DNA of 53,937 nt from Gammaproteobacteria bacterium (lineage in GTDB: Bacteria > Pseudomonadota > Gammaproteobacteria > GCA-001735895): the NCBI GenBank assembly GCA_030066085.1, contig JASJCI010000021.1, positions 1 through 53,937 of the forward strand. The letters run 5' to 3'. Both the position numbers and the translations under genes were made by a program. The notes beneath the pieces are model-generated. The model ran no database searches and was not told the DNA's origin. It was given only the letters and a program-made list of their open reading frames with translations. Below, in pieces: positions 38,006 to 47,055 of this stretch (position 1 is its first letter; every line of letters starts with the position of its first letter).

Positions 38006-39775
38006 CTAGGCTGCGACCAAAAGCGACTCGTCTTCTTCTTCGACGTCGAGGAACGAATCACGCTGCAGGTAGAGCAGCGATGATACGTCTACCAGGTCGT
38101 GGGCAATCTGGATCGCGATCGCGCTGTCATTCATTAGTGAAGTCGCCATCTGGCTGGTGATCAGGTTGTCTCGAACGAGGTGATCGATGGTGCCGTTCAG
38201 CAGCACATCGTACTGCTCGACCTTGTCTCGCAGGTCCTGGATCTTGACCAGGTATTTTTCCTCCAGTTTGCCTATCCGGGCCTTACGCGACAGGCGCAGG
38301 ATTTTTAATATCATGCGTCGCAGCTTGTTGTATTCATCGCGTATGTGCTCGTTATCCGAATTGAGGTAATGATACATGTTGGCGTGCAGCGGTTTGATCT
38401 CCTTGACGATCTCGACCATCATTCGGTCGGCGCGCAGGATGCTGCGGATGGCGACAATTTTTTCCTCGTCGAGGTCGAAGCGGCCCTGCAGCGCGGTGGC
38501 GTATTCGACGATCTTGCCGTAGATATTCTTGAACTTGTTGTAATAGACGGCGTCCACGTCGAGCTCGAGTAAATCGATATTGGCAACGATCTGGCGCAGT
38601 TTCTTGTTCGATTCGATTTCCGTGCGATGTACGTGCAGGCCATGGGTAATGACCTTGTAGGCGGTTTTCTCGAACAGTCTCAGGGATTCGTCGAGCAGCG
38701 CCTTGATCCCGGTTTGCGGATACCTCAGCGACGACTCGTCGAGAAAATGCGGTTGTTCGATGATCATTTCTTTTGGTACTTCCTTTGGCACCAGGCGTTT
38801 GACCGTCCTCGCGATCAGGGGTACGAAATTGATCAGCACCGTCGTGTTGACGATGTTGAAGGTCGTGTGGAACAGTGACAACGCAACCGGAATCGCCGAT
38901 GCCTGCACGAAAGGCGAAACGCCCTCGATACTTTCCACCGTATGGCCGATGGCGCCGATGAAGGGCACGAAAAAGACCAGCATCCAGCTGACGCCGAATA
39001 TGTTGAAGATGAAGTGCGCGCGTGCGGTGCGCTTGGCGCGGTAGTTGGCGACCAGCGCCGCGAGATTGGCGGTGATCGTGGTGCCGATGTTTTCTCCGAG
39101 CACCATCGCCGCCGCCATGTCGAAGGGTATCCAGCCCTCGAAACACATGATGATCGTGATCGCCATGGTTGCACTCGACGACTGGATAACGACAGTCAGC
39201 AAGGTACCGATAAACATGAACAGCAGGATCGAAAGGTAGCCCTTGCTGGTGTATTCGCCGAGGAATGCAAGCACCTCGGGACTCGATTTCAGGTCCGGTA
39301 CCGAGTCCTTCATGAATTGCAGGCCGATGAACAGGATCGCAAAACCGACGATAAAATATCCCCAGTGCCGCAGGTTTTTTTTCTTGCTGAAACTGAGCAA
39401 AAAACCGAGACCCACCAGTGGGATGGCAATCGCGGCCATGTTGACCTTGAAACCGAGCAGGCTGATCAGCCAGGCGGTGACCGTGGTGCCGATGTTGGCG
39501 CCCATGATGACGCCAATCGATTCACCCAGCGATAACAGCGATGCATTGGCGAAACTGACGACCATCAGCGTGGTGGCGGAAGACGACTGGATAATCGATG
39601 TGATCGTGAATCCGGTGAGCACGGCGAAAAAGCGATTCGAAGTCGCAGTCGCCAGGATGTTACGCATGCGGTCGCCGGCGAGCTCCATCAGCGCATCGCT
39701 CATGACCTTCATGCCGTAAAGAAACAGCCCCAGCGAGCCGAGCAAGGTCAAAAAGTCGAAAAGACCGTAATCCAA
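38006..39775 (-). CDS. Na/Pi-cotransporter family protein with PhoU-like tail (2)
   Basis: A ~590-residue paralogue of the preceding protein, on the opposite strand. The transport repeats are IIQSSSATTLMVVSF with GANIGTTVTAW, and VIQSSSATMAITII with GENIGTTITAN. The C-terminal cytosolic region is helical and PhoU-like (LHVHRTEIESNKKLRQIV) with the same NSDNEHIRDEYN stretch seen as SDNEHIRDEYN in the first protein. No ATG fits; the TTG at 39775 is chosen because GGGAGAAA lies upstream and the first membrane helix (LTLLGSLGLFLYGMKVM) follows at once. It is divergent from a PstS-like gene, so both may answer to phosphate. Confidence 0.86.
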   Translation of the reverse strand: MDYGLFDFLTLLGSLGLFLYGMKVMSDALMELAGDRMRNILATATSNRFFAVLTGFTITSIIQSSSATTLMVVSFANASLLSLGESIGVIMGANIGTTVTAWLISLLGFKVNMAAIAIPLVGLGFLLSFSKKKNLRHWGYFIVGFAILFIGLQFMKDSVPDLKSSPEVLAFLGEYTSKGYLSILLFMFIGTLLTVVIQSSSATMAITIIMCFEGWIPFDMAAAMVLGENIGTTITANLAALVANYRAKRTARAHFIFNIFGVSWMLVFFVPFIGAIGHTVESIEGVSPFVQASAIPVALSLFHTTFNIVNTTVLINFVPLIARTVKRLVPKEVPKEMIIEQPHFLDESSLRYPQTGIKALLDESLRLFEKTAYKVITHGLHVHRTEIESNKKLRQIVANIDLLELDVDAVYYNKFKNIYGKIVEYATALQGRFDLDEEKIVAIRSILRADRMMVEIVKEIKPLHANMYHYLNSDNEHIRDEYNKLRRMILKILRLSRKARIGKLEEKYLVKIQDLRDKVEQYDVLLNGTIDHLVRDNLITSQMATSLMNDSAIAIQIAHDLVDVSSLLYLQRDSFLDVEEEDESLLVAA

Positions 39776-39980
39776 GGCTTGTATTTCTCCCGGATTCAAA
39801 ATACGTAGACACCCGCCGCACCTTTGGTAGAACCCGGTGCCGCTCGTATCCGTGTTGTATAAGCCGACTTTATACGTCAAATCAGGACACGGTTGCTTGT
39901 CGCAGGTCAATTTACCCTGCTCCCTTTACCGGTAACGTCTTAAAGCACACGACACGATTCGTCTCCCCAAGGAATCCGGA

Positions 39981-40823
39981 ATGAAAATCTTCAGCAATAT
40001 CTGGCTGCATACCGCGCTTGTCGTGTTGATCGGTCTGCAACTCGGGATCCCTGGCGAATTTGCGCGGGCCGAATCCACGACTATACGGATCATGGGTTCG
40101 ACGACGATTCGGCCCCTGGCGGCAGGTATTGGCGAGGCTTTCACGAAGTTGAACCCGGGAGTCGTTGTCGAGGTTACCGGCGGTGGTTCGGCGGCCGGCA
40201 TCCAGGCCTTGATCGACAGCAGGGTCGAAATAGCCGCCAGTTCGAGTTTTATTTCCGAAGCCGATATCGAGCGCTCTTTTGAGCGCGGTGTCTACCCGGT
40301 GCCGATTCAGATTGCCAATGATTGCATCATCCCGATTGTCCACCGCAGCAACCCGCTGGCTGAAATCAGCCGCCGGGATCTCAGGCGGATTTACACGGGC
40401 GAGTTGCGCAACTGGAAAAAGCTCGGTGGCAAGGATCTCGAAATCGAGGTGCTGCAGCGCGATGAAACCTCGGGGACTTTCGAGGTATGGCAGGAACTGG
40501 TCATGGATCAGCAAAGAGCGGGGCCGCCGTTACTGGTTAGAAATTCCAATGCCGCCATCGTTGCGGCGGTGGCCGACAATCCCGGCGCAATCGGCTACAT
40601 CAGTCTTTCGTTTCTCAGCGCGGGAATAAAACCGCTGAGCGTCGATGGCGTGATGGGTTCGAGTCGGAGTCTGCGCGACGGTAGCTATCCGATCAGTCGA
40701 CCGCTGTTCCTGTTTACCAATGGATGGCCCGAGGGCAAGGTGCGGCAATTCGTGAATTTTGTCCTCGATGCCGATACGGGACAAAAAATAATTGCCGACG
40801 CGCAATACATCCCGCTGCGTTAA
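39981..40823 (+). CDS. PstS-like phosphate-binding protein (orphan)
   Basis: A 280-residue secreted protein. After a signal peptide (residues ~1-30, ending FARA) the mature protein shows the PstS/PBP-like phosphate pocket: IRIMGSTTIRPLAAGIGEAF, VTGGGSAAGIQALIDSRVEI, LQRDETSGTFEVW and NPGAIGYISLSFL. AAGGA precedes the ATG. No permease follows, and the full pst operon has its own pstS, so it could be a second affinity or a sensing protein. It is shorter and quite diverged from the pstS at 51103-52011. Confidence 0.85.
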   Translation: MKIFSNIWLHTALVVLIGLQLGIPGEFARAESTTIRIMGSTTIRPLAAGIGEAFTKLNPGVVVEVTGGGSAAGIQALIDSRVEIAASSSFISEADIERSFERGVYPVPIQIANDCIIPIVHRSNPLAEISRRDLRRIYTGELRNWKKLGGKDLEIEVLQRDETSGTFEVWQELVMDQQRAGPPLLVRNSNAAIVAAVADNPGAIGYISLSFLSAGIKPLSVDGVMGSSRSLRDGSYPISRPLFLFTNGWPEGKVRQFVNFVLDADTGQKIIADAQYIPLR

Positions 40824-40955
40824 GTATCCCCGAGATCGCGGGCGAATGCCGCGAACCTGTTGGCCACGATGAGTCCGGCAGCCTTTGCCAGGTTCATGAA
40901 CCGGTTTTGCGGCATTCACCGCACGAAGAAACGATTCGAAACTGTCGCAACCAGC

Positions 40956-42194
40956 TCAGTCGATACTGACCGGCCTGCGGATAGCAACCCCCTCGATACG
41001 TCGGCTCGATGCCTTGATGATTTCCACCTCGAGACCGTCGATCACAAAGACTTCTTTTTCCCGGGGAATGTACTCGACGCTGGACAGCACCCAGAAGCCT
41101 ACCGTGTCGGTGGGCTTGCCCGGCAGATCGATACCGAAATACTCCTCGATCATGCGCAGCTCGGCGATGCCATCGATGCTGACCTCGTTGTCGGAGATCA
41201 CCACCATTTCGATCGGCTCGACATCGGACTCGTCGTAGATTTCGCCCACCAGTTCTTCGATCAGGTCTTCCATGGTGACGACGCCACGTACGGTGCCGTA
41301 CTCGTCGACCACGCTGGCAAACTGCCGGTTCGTTTCGCGAAACTTCTGGAACAGTTCGCTGATCTTCTGTTGCTGCGGCACGTACATCAGGTCGCGGGCG
41401 ATATCGATCAGGCGCAAACCGGTTTTTCCGACGGCGACGGCTTCGAGCAAATCACGCAAAAACAGCACCTTTTTCAGGTTGCCGGCCTGTGTTTCGTATA
41501 GCGGAATGCGCGAAAAGGTGCCACGGGTTACCTCGGACAGGGCCTCGTCGATCGTGAGCTCGCCGTCGAGCGTGAATATACGCTCGTTCGGTGTCATGAC
41601 ATCGCGCACGTGTAAATCGTTGAAGCTGAACACGCGTTCGATGATTTCACGTTCCTCGTGCTCGATGGCACCTTCCTGTTCGCCGTAATCCAGCATGCTG
41701 ATCAATTCCGATTCGGTTACCACGGGCTCCGGCCGGCCGCCGGTCACCCGGTGTACCCAGGTGGTGAAGTGCCCGAATATCCAGACCAGCGGGTAAATCA
41801 GGCGCATGAAACCGAGCAGCGGCATCGCGATCAGCAGCGAGATACGCTCCGAATGACGCGTTGCCAGGCTCTTGGGCGTGATCTCGCCGAACACCAGGAT
41901 CACCAGGGTCAGCACGCCGACCGCGATGCCGGGTCCCGCCGCACCGAACAGGCGTGTGGCGATCACGGTGGCAATCACCGAGGCGCCGATATTGACGATG
42001 TTGTTACCGATCAGGATGGTGGTCAGCATGCGCGACGGATCCTGCTTGAGCCGGGCCAGCGCCCTGGCGCCCGGCCGGCCTTCCTTGACCAGTGCATCGA
42101 CCCGAGCCATCGAGATCGCCACCAGCGCGGTTTCGGATCCCGAAAAGGTGCCCGATAGAATCAGCAGGAGAACCAGGGTGACGGCTTCGCCCAA
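40956..42194 (-). CDS. CNNM/CorC family membrane protein (1)
   Basis: A 412-residue protein with an N-terminal CNNM (DUF21) membrane domain (FSGSETALVAISMARVDAL), two CBS domains (VRDVMTPNERIFTLDGELT; FASVVDEYGTVRGVVTMEDL) and a C-terminal CorC/HlyC domain. These proteins are linked to magnesium and cobalt efflux, older annotations calling them hemolysins. The start is a TTG at 42194, since no ATG lies before the first helix; its ribosome site is weak. A paralogue follows upstream on the same strand 110 bases away, so they are probably co-transcribed. Confidence 0.88.
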   Translation of the reverse strand: MGEAVTLVLLLILSGTFSGSETALVAISMARVDALVKEGRPGARALARLKQDPSRMLTTILIGNNIVNIGASVIATVIATRLFGAAGPGIAVGVLTLVILVFGEITPKSLATRHSERISLLIAMPLLGFMRLIYPLVWIFGHFTTWVHRVTGGRPEPVVTESELISMLDYGEQEGAIEHEEREIIERVFSFNDLHVRDVMTPNERIFTLDGELTIDEALSEVTRGTFSRIPLYETQAGNLKKVLFLRDLLEAVAVGKTGLRLIDIARDLMYVPQQQKISELFQKFRETNRQFASVVDEYGTVRGVVTMEDLIEELVGEIYDESDVEPIEMVVISDNEVSIDGIAELRMIEEYFGIDLPGKPTDTVGFWVLSSVEYIPREKEVFVIDGLEVEIIKASSRRIEGVAIRRPVSID

Positions 42195-42304
42195 GTCACT
42201 ATCCCACGGTAGAAAACCGGTTTTCGACCATATTTGCGAACCAACATACCCTGAAGCGCTGATCCCCGGTGACTGGCGTTCCCTGGTTGGTCATCTGTCG
42301 CGAT

Positions 42305-43717
42305 TTACGGGTTGTCTTCGGCCTGAATTTCGTTCTCCGGCTGGGCCGGGTCATCGGGCGCCTCGGCCTCCTGGAACTCGAATCGCACCTTGAGAATCTG
42401 GTGCCGGTCCATCTTCAGGACTTCGAGGCGAGCTCCCTCGAGCTGAACCCGGTCACCCTCGGTGGCAATACGGCCGAGGCGATGGTTGATGAATCCGCCC
42501 AGGGTTACATAGTCGCCGGTTGGGAACGGGTAATTCAGCTTGTGCTCCAGTTCGGTGACACGCACACCGGCACTGATCTTGTAACAATCGGGCCCTTCCC
42601 GTTTGATGTGTCGGTGTCTTGGGGAAAACTCGTCCTCGTAATCGCCGACGATTTCCTCGAGTATGTCTTCCAGCGTTATCAGGCCCTCGGTTCCGCCGTA
42701 CTCGTCCAGCACGATGGCGATCTGCCGCCGGTTGCTGGTGAAGTCCAGCAGCAATGCCTTGAGCGGCATGGTGTCGGGGATGTAGTAGGCCGGCATCATG
42801 ACATCGGCAATCGGCTGCGCCAGGATGTCGACGATCAGCTCGGGTTTTTCCGCGGCCGCGATGTTATTGAGCAATTTTTTCATCGAAACGATGCCGATGA
42901 TGTTGTCCATCGTCGTTTCGTAGACCGGGTAACGCTCGCGCAATTCCTCCTTGAACAGGTTGAGCACGTCCGCAACGATGGCGGTATGCGGAACCGCTTC
43001 AACCTCGGTGCGTGGAATCATGGCGTCTCGCGCCGAGTGTTCGTCGAGATCGAACACGCCGCGAAGCATCATGGTCAACTGGGGGTCGAGCACCCCCTCC
43101 TGTTCGCTGGCGCTGAGTATGGTGCGAATTTCCTCCCCGGTTATCGAGAAATGCGCTTCGCCCTCGCCGGTCAGCTCACGCTGCCCGATCAGCCACAGCA
43201 GGCCGTTCGACGAATGATTCATGAACCAGATGATCGGGCGCAAAACGACGTGCAGCCAGTTGATGATTCTTGCAACCGACAGGCTCATCGCCTCCGCCTT
43301 GTGAAAGGCGAGCACCTTGGGTGCCAGTTCACCCACGACAACGTGCAAAAAAGAGATGATGGCGAACGCAAAGATATAGGAAACAGTCTGGCTCAACTGC
43401 ATAAATTCTTCGCTGTTACCCAGTAGACCGAAGGCCGCCTGGATCCCCGGAAACATCAATTGATTAACCGTGATGATCCCGATCGCACCCAGGCCCAGCG
43501 ATACCAGCGTAATACCGATCTGGGTCACCGAGTAAAAACGCTCGGGTTGATCGTGGAGTACCTGCACGATCCTGGCCGATTTACTGCCGCTGCCTGCCAG
43601 CTGGTTGATCCGACTTCGTCGTGCCGACGTGAGTGCGATTTCCGAACTGACAAAAAAAGCGTTACCCACGATCAGGAACGCGATCAAGAACAGCTTTCCG
43701 ATCAGTATCCAGTCCAT
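42305..43717 (-). CDS. CNNM/CorC family membrane protein (2)
   Basis: A 470-residue paralogue of the neighbouring protein: CNNM membrane domain (IVGNAFFVSSEIALTSARRS), CBS pair (ARDAMIPRTEVEAVPHTAIV; IAIVLDEYGGTEGLITLEDI) and CorC domain (GDYVTLGGFINHRLGRI). The ATG at 43717 has a strong GGAGGAGC upstream; the frame reads on to 43759 without one. The two proteins share order and motifs but not much sequence, so the duplication is old. The expected role is divalent cation efflux; a link to phosphate, whose uptake brings Mg, is inference. Confidence 0.89.
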   Translation of the reverse strand: MDWILIGKLFLIAFLIVGNAFFVSSEIALTSARRSRINQLAGSGSKSARIVQVLHDQPERFYSVTQIGITLVSLGLGAIGIITVNQLMFPGIQAAFGLLGNSEEFMQLSQTVSYIFAFAIISFLHVVVGELAPKVLAFHKAEAMSLSVARIINWLHVVLRPIIWFMNHSSNGLLWLIGQRELTGEGEAHFSITGEEIRTILSASEQEGVLDPQLTMMLRGVFDLDEHSARDAMIPRTEVEAVPHTAIVADVLNLFKEELRERYPVYETTMDNIIGIVSMKKLLNNIAAAEKPELIVDILAQPIADVMMPAYYIPDTMPLKALLLDFTSNRRQIAIVLDEYGGTEGLITLEDILEEIVGDYEDEFSPRHRHIKREGPDCYKISAGVRVTELEHKLNYPFPTGDYVTLGGFINHRLGRIATEGDRVQLEGARLEVLKMDRHQILKVRFEFQEAEAPDDPAQPENEIQAEDNP

Positions 43718-44102
43718 ACCTTGCTCCTCCACGGCACCTGCGGTTGCACTGCCGGTCAATTGCGCCGCGTATCGTTTTCTCGAGTCTATTTCATCGCTGG
43801 CTCGATTTTCGTGACTTCAATCAATGGCTTAAACCAGGGCGATCTCGTATGAAATCAGTAACGGATCCCGTTGCCAGTGACCCAAGTCAAAAAGCCACGA
43901 TTAATAAGGGGTTTTATGACAGCAACCGGTAGAGCGAGGAAAAGGTGCACAGGGAAAAACGAACAGTTAACAGGGAAAGCAAAAACAGCAGCGAAGATAG
44001 TGCCAGGCGAACCGGTCATTCGGTCGTAAACAAACCTGTCGCGCGTATGGTCGCGCCGGTCACGGGGTTTTTATTGTTGCAACAGTTGTCTATGCTGGGG
44101 AC
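43718..44102. other. 385-base divergent gap, no gene seen
   Basis: It separates the CNNM/CorC gene from the histidine phosphatase and must carry their promoters. A purine-rich stretch (43930-44010) is noticeable. A TATGCT box lies at about 44091-44096, within 10 bases of the phosphatase ATG, probably too close to be its promoter. No ribosome site or recognised family supports a gene here. Confidence 0.35.
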
Positions 44103-44750
44103 ATGCGCGCGCTAGTTATCCGACATTACAGGACTGAATTCAACGAAACCGGCCGTTTGATGGGGTGGGAGGATTCGCCGCGCGGGCGCGAATGGAAAGC
44201 CGATTTCGATTTTGTCGATGCCTGCCTGCGCGAGCACGGCATCCGCTTTGATGCGATCTACTCCAGCGATCTCGAGCGTTCGCGCCAGACGGCCAAACTC
44301 CATGCCGATAATCACGACATATCCGCGGTTCAAGACACCCGGCAACTGAACGAAATCAACTACGGCAGGCTGCAAAAGCTGAGAAAGTCGTGGATTCGGC
44401 GTTTTTTTCCGCAGCACAAGAGCAGTGCCGACCTGGTCTACCCGGGTGGCGAAAGCTTTCGCCAGATGCAGCTTCGCAGCGTCGATTTTTTTACGTCGCT
44501 GGCCGCGTCGAACCCGGAGCAAACGATCCTGATCGTAACCCACGCGGGTGTCATTCGCGGATTCGTCAGTCACTTCCTCGGTCTCGATTTTAACGATCAT
44601 CTCAAGCACCCCGTATCGTTCCGATATATCGGTGACTACGAGTTCGATGGCCCGGTGTTAAAGCGTTACGACGAACTGGGGGATCCATCGGGTTTCGTGG
44701 AAAGCGGTGCTATAAAACTGCCCATGATCATCGGCGAGAGTTTGGATTAA
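44103..44750 (+). CDS. histidine phosphatase family protein (phosphoglycerate-mutase-like)
   Basis: A 215-residue branch-1 histidine phosphatase. The phospho-acceptor motif is VIRHYRTEFN (His8; the usual RHGET reads RHYRT), followed by YSSDLERSRQTA with the second Arg, an acidic loop (LNEINYGRLQ) and the second catalytic His in LIVTHAGVIRGF. The family includes phosphoglycerate mutases and phosphatases of sugars, cobalamin precursors and proteins. It converges with the 2-phosphoglycerate-kinase-like gene 49 bases away, so a shared phosphoglycerate-type substrate is possible but unproven. Confidence 0.88.
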   Translation: MRALVIRHYRTEFNETGRLMGWEDSPRGREWKADFDFVDACLREHGIRFDAIYSSDLERSRQTAKLHADNHDISAVQDTRQLNEINYGRLQKLRKSWIRRFFPQHKSSADLVYPGGESFRQMQLRSVDFFTSLAASNPEQTILIVTHAGVIRGFVSHFLGLDFNDHLKHPVSFRYIGDYEFDGPVLKRYDELGDPSGFVESGAIKLPMIIGESLD

Positions 44751-44799
44751 CCCGGGCGGTGAGGTAGCGCGCGATCCAGACCCGAATCGGGTACGGGAC

Positions 44800-46020
44800 T
44801 TATTTTTTACCTTGCTTCGACTCAGCCGGGACGCCGAATACCTTTTCCGGCGTGCTGTCGAAGTCCCTGGCCAGCATCGCGATGGTGTAACGCATGATTT
44901 CGGCGAAGGTCTTGTCGCGGCTTTCGTTGAGCGTGATGTGAATGTTGGCCCGGTCCGCCTCGGACAGCAGGTAGGACTGCAGCCGCCAGATTTCATCGAA
45001 GTGTTTCAGGTAGTGGGCCGCGCCGCGATCGGGCACGTTAGTGCTGCGCCGCTTGATTCTTTGCTGCAGTTGTTTGCGTTTCAGCAATCCGAGCATGACC
45101 GGGATGACCACCGAATTGGTTTCGACTTCGAGTTTCTCGACAAACGCCGGATGCAGGTGCACCCCCTCGAGAACCAGCGAAACCCGTTCGCGCATGGTGC
45201 GCTCGATGACGGCCTCCATCGCGAGTGCGAGCAGGTCGGCCTGGGTGCGGTAACCCTGAATCAGTAAGTCTTCCGAAACCGAGTCTCCAGCCTGTTGCTG
45301 GTCGGGCAGGCCCCGCCAGGCGGTAAACGATGACTGGTGCAGCACCGGCATCAACTGTTCCGGCATCATCGTGCGCATGACTTCGCGCAGCATGTCGGTG
45401 GACTGGGAGCGCACGATTTCCAGCCGGCTGGCGAGAATGTTGGCGGTGGTACTTTTTCCGCTACCGGCGGTACCGCCGATCAGAAAAATCAGCTCGCGGT
45501 TGCTGTTGAGAAAATCGTGCCACACCAGCCAGCGTTTTGCGACCGCCGGTCCCAGCTTGTTCGACTGGCGCAGGTAGCGATAGGTCAGCATCGCCAGCCG
45601 TCCGCCGGTGACATGCTTGATATTTCGATTGAACAGATGCTCCTGCATCATCTGCACCACGCTGTCGGACTCGCGCGAATTGAGACCGATGGTCTCGAGG
45701 CTCTGGCGGTATTGCTGGCGCGAAAAGTTGGTAATGCGGCCGTCGCAGTGTTCGACCTGCACGGTGATCGGTATATTCCGATTCTGGTAGCGGGTCGAGA
45801 CCTGTTGCTTGTGTATCGAGCGCAGGCGCTCGAGCACCATCTGGCTCAGCTCGTCGGTGGAAATGATCGAGGTATCCGCCAGGTCGCTGCGAATGTCCGA
45901 GGCAATGTCCGAAGCCTGGTCGAAATGAATGCCCGAGTCCTGCAGGCTGCGAATCAGGATACCGCGAAGAAAAGGTACCCGGGTGTGGTCTTCGGAATCT
46001 TCGACGAGGGTTTTGGCCAC
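44800..46020 (-). CDS. ATP-cone/P-loop kinase, 2-phosphoglycerate-kinase-like
   Basis: A 406-residue protein. Residues ~1-75 and ~80-160 are helical with ATP-cone character (RITNFSRQQYRQSLETIGL), followed by a P-loop kinase domain with Walker A GGTAGSGKS at 182-190 and a downstream RSQSTDMLREVMRTMMP. This order matches archaeal 2-phosphoglycerate kinase, which makes 2,3-diphosphoglycerate, the precursor of cyclic 2,3-DPG; bacterial relatives are of unknown role. The start is a GTG at 46020. It is downstream of pstB by ~200 bases on the same strand and may be the end of the pst transcript. An 11-base palindrome TTGTAATACAA (46068-46078) lies upstream. Confidence 0.75.
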   Translation of the reverse strand: MAKTLVEDSEDHTRVPFLRGILIRSLQDSGIHFDQASDIASDIRSDLADTSIISTDELSQMVLERLRSIHKQQVSTRYQNRNIPITVQVEHCDGRITNFSRQQYRQSLETIGLNSRESDSVVQMMQEHLFNRNIKHVTGGRLAMLTYRYLRQSNKLGPAVAKRWLVWHDFLNSNRELIFLIGGTAGSGKSTTANILASRLEIVRSQSTDMLREVMRTMMPEQLMPVLHQSSFTAWRGLPDQQQAGDSVSEDLLIQGYRTQADLLALAMEAVIERTMRERVSLVLEGVHLHPAFVEKLEVETNSVVIPVMLGLLKRKQLQQRIKRRSTNVPDRGAAHYLKHFDEIWRLQSYLLSEADRANIHITLNESRDKTFAEIMRYTIAMLARDFDSTPEKVFGVPAESKQGKK

Positions 46021-46228
46021 GGGCTTGCTGTATACAGGGATGTAACGTACTGCTATTCGTGTTTACATTGTAATACAAGAAGTGTGGGATTTCTAACGAA
46101 TGTGAACTATTTCCCCCGGCGAGATCGGAAGGGCTTCGGGAATCTCGAGGGCTAATCAGACCTCGGCTGGCGAGACCGATTTACGACCCGGCAGCGCGGT
46201 AGTTTATGATAAGACCTGCCGGTCAGCT

Positions 46229-47047
46229 TTAACCGTACCGGCCCTCGATGTAGTCCGCGGTTTCCTGGTGCTCGGGCGTGACGAACATGGCGGCGGTATC
46301 GGTGTGCTCGATGACCTTGCCCATCAGCATGAAAATACACTCTTCGCTGGCGCGCCGGGCCTGCGCCATGTTGTGCGTAACGATCAGGATGGAGTACTGG
46401 CCGCGCAGTTCCCACACCAGTTCCTCGACCGCGGCGGTGCCCTTGGGGTCGAGCGCGGAGCAGGGCTCGTCCATCAGCAGCACGCTGGGCTTGACCGGCA
46501 GCAGGCGCGCGATGCAGAGTTTTTGCTGTTCCTCGAGCGACAGTTCCGTGGCGCGGCGCTTGAGGTGATCCTTGACCTTGTCCCACAGCAGCACCTGCTG
46601 CAGTGATTCTTCGACGATTTGATCCTCTTCGTCGCGGGAATACTTCTTGTCGCGGTTATGCAGCTTGTGGCCGTAGAGGATGTTTTCGCGAATCGACGTC
46701 GGCAACGGGTTGGGGCGCTGGAACACCATGCCAACCTGCTTCCTGACCTGTACCAGTTCGACCTCGGGGGCGTAAATATTTTCGCCGAAGACGTTGATCG
46801 ATCCGTTGATCTTGACGTAACCGAGCCGCTCGTTGATCCGGTTCACGCTGCGCAGAAAGGTCGATTTGCCACAGCCCGAGGGGCCGATCAGCGAGGTCAC
46901 CATGCCTTTCTTGATTTGCAGGTTGATATCGTACAGCGCCTGGAAATCGCCATACCACAGGTTCAGGTCGCTGGTGCTGATGGCCATGTCGATGCCGGGC
47001 TCGACTTCGGTCGTGGTCAGTTTTGATGCCGCGCTCATTTCCATCAT
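46229..47047 (-). CDS. pstB: phosphate ABC transporter ATPase PstB, copy A (degenerate signature)
   Basis: A 272-residue PstB. Walker A GPSGCGKS (55-62), Q-loop Gln110 in MVFQRPNPLP, Walker B Asp193-Glu194 (LLMDEPCSALDP) and H-loop His225 (VTHNMAQA) are all canonical, and the end DYIEGRYG is the PstB hallmark. The ABC signature is not: where PstB has LSGGQQQRLCIAR, this protein reads LSLEEQQKLCIAR (169-181). The missing glycines should weaken the half-site this protein offers to its partner. The gene lies 8 bases after the second pstB, with a GGGGGAG ribosome site. See the paired finding on the two ATPases. Confidence 0.9.
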   Translation of the reverse strand: MMEMSAASKLTTTEVEPGIDMAISTSDLNLWYGDFQALYDINLQIKKGMVTSLIGPSGCGKSTFLRSVNRINERLGYVKINGSINVFGENIYAPEVELVQVRKQVGMVFQRPNPLPTSIRENILYGHKLHNRDKKYSRDEEDQIVEESLQQVLLWDKVKDHLKRRATELSLEEQQKLCIARLLPVKPSVLLMDEPCSALDPKGTAAVEELVWELRGQYSILIVTHNMAQARRASEECIFMLMGKVIEHTDTAAMFVTPEHQETADYIEGRYG

Positions 47048-47055
47048 ATCTCCCC

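Noticed and set aside
44751-44799. Terminator between the histidine phosphatase and the kinase-like gene
   Set aside because: The ACCCG/CGGGT stem is only 5 bp and the T-run is not adjacent to it.
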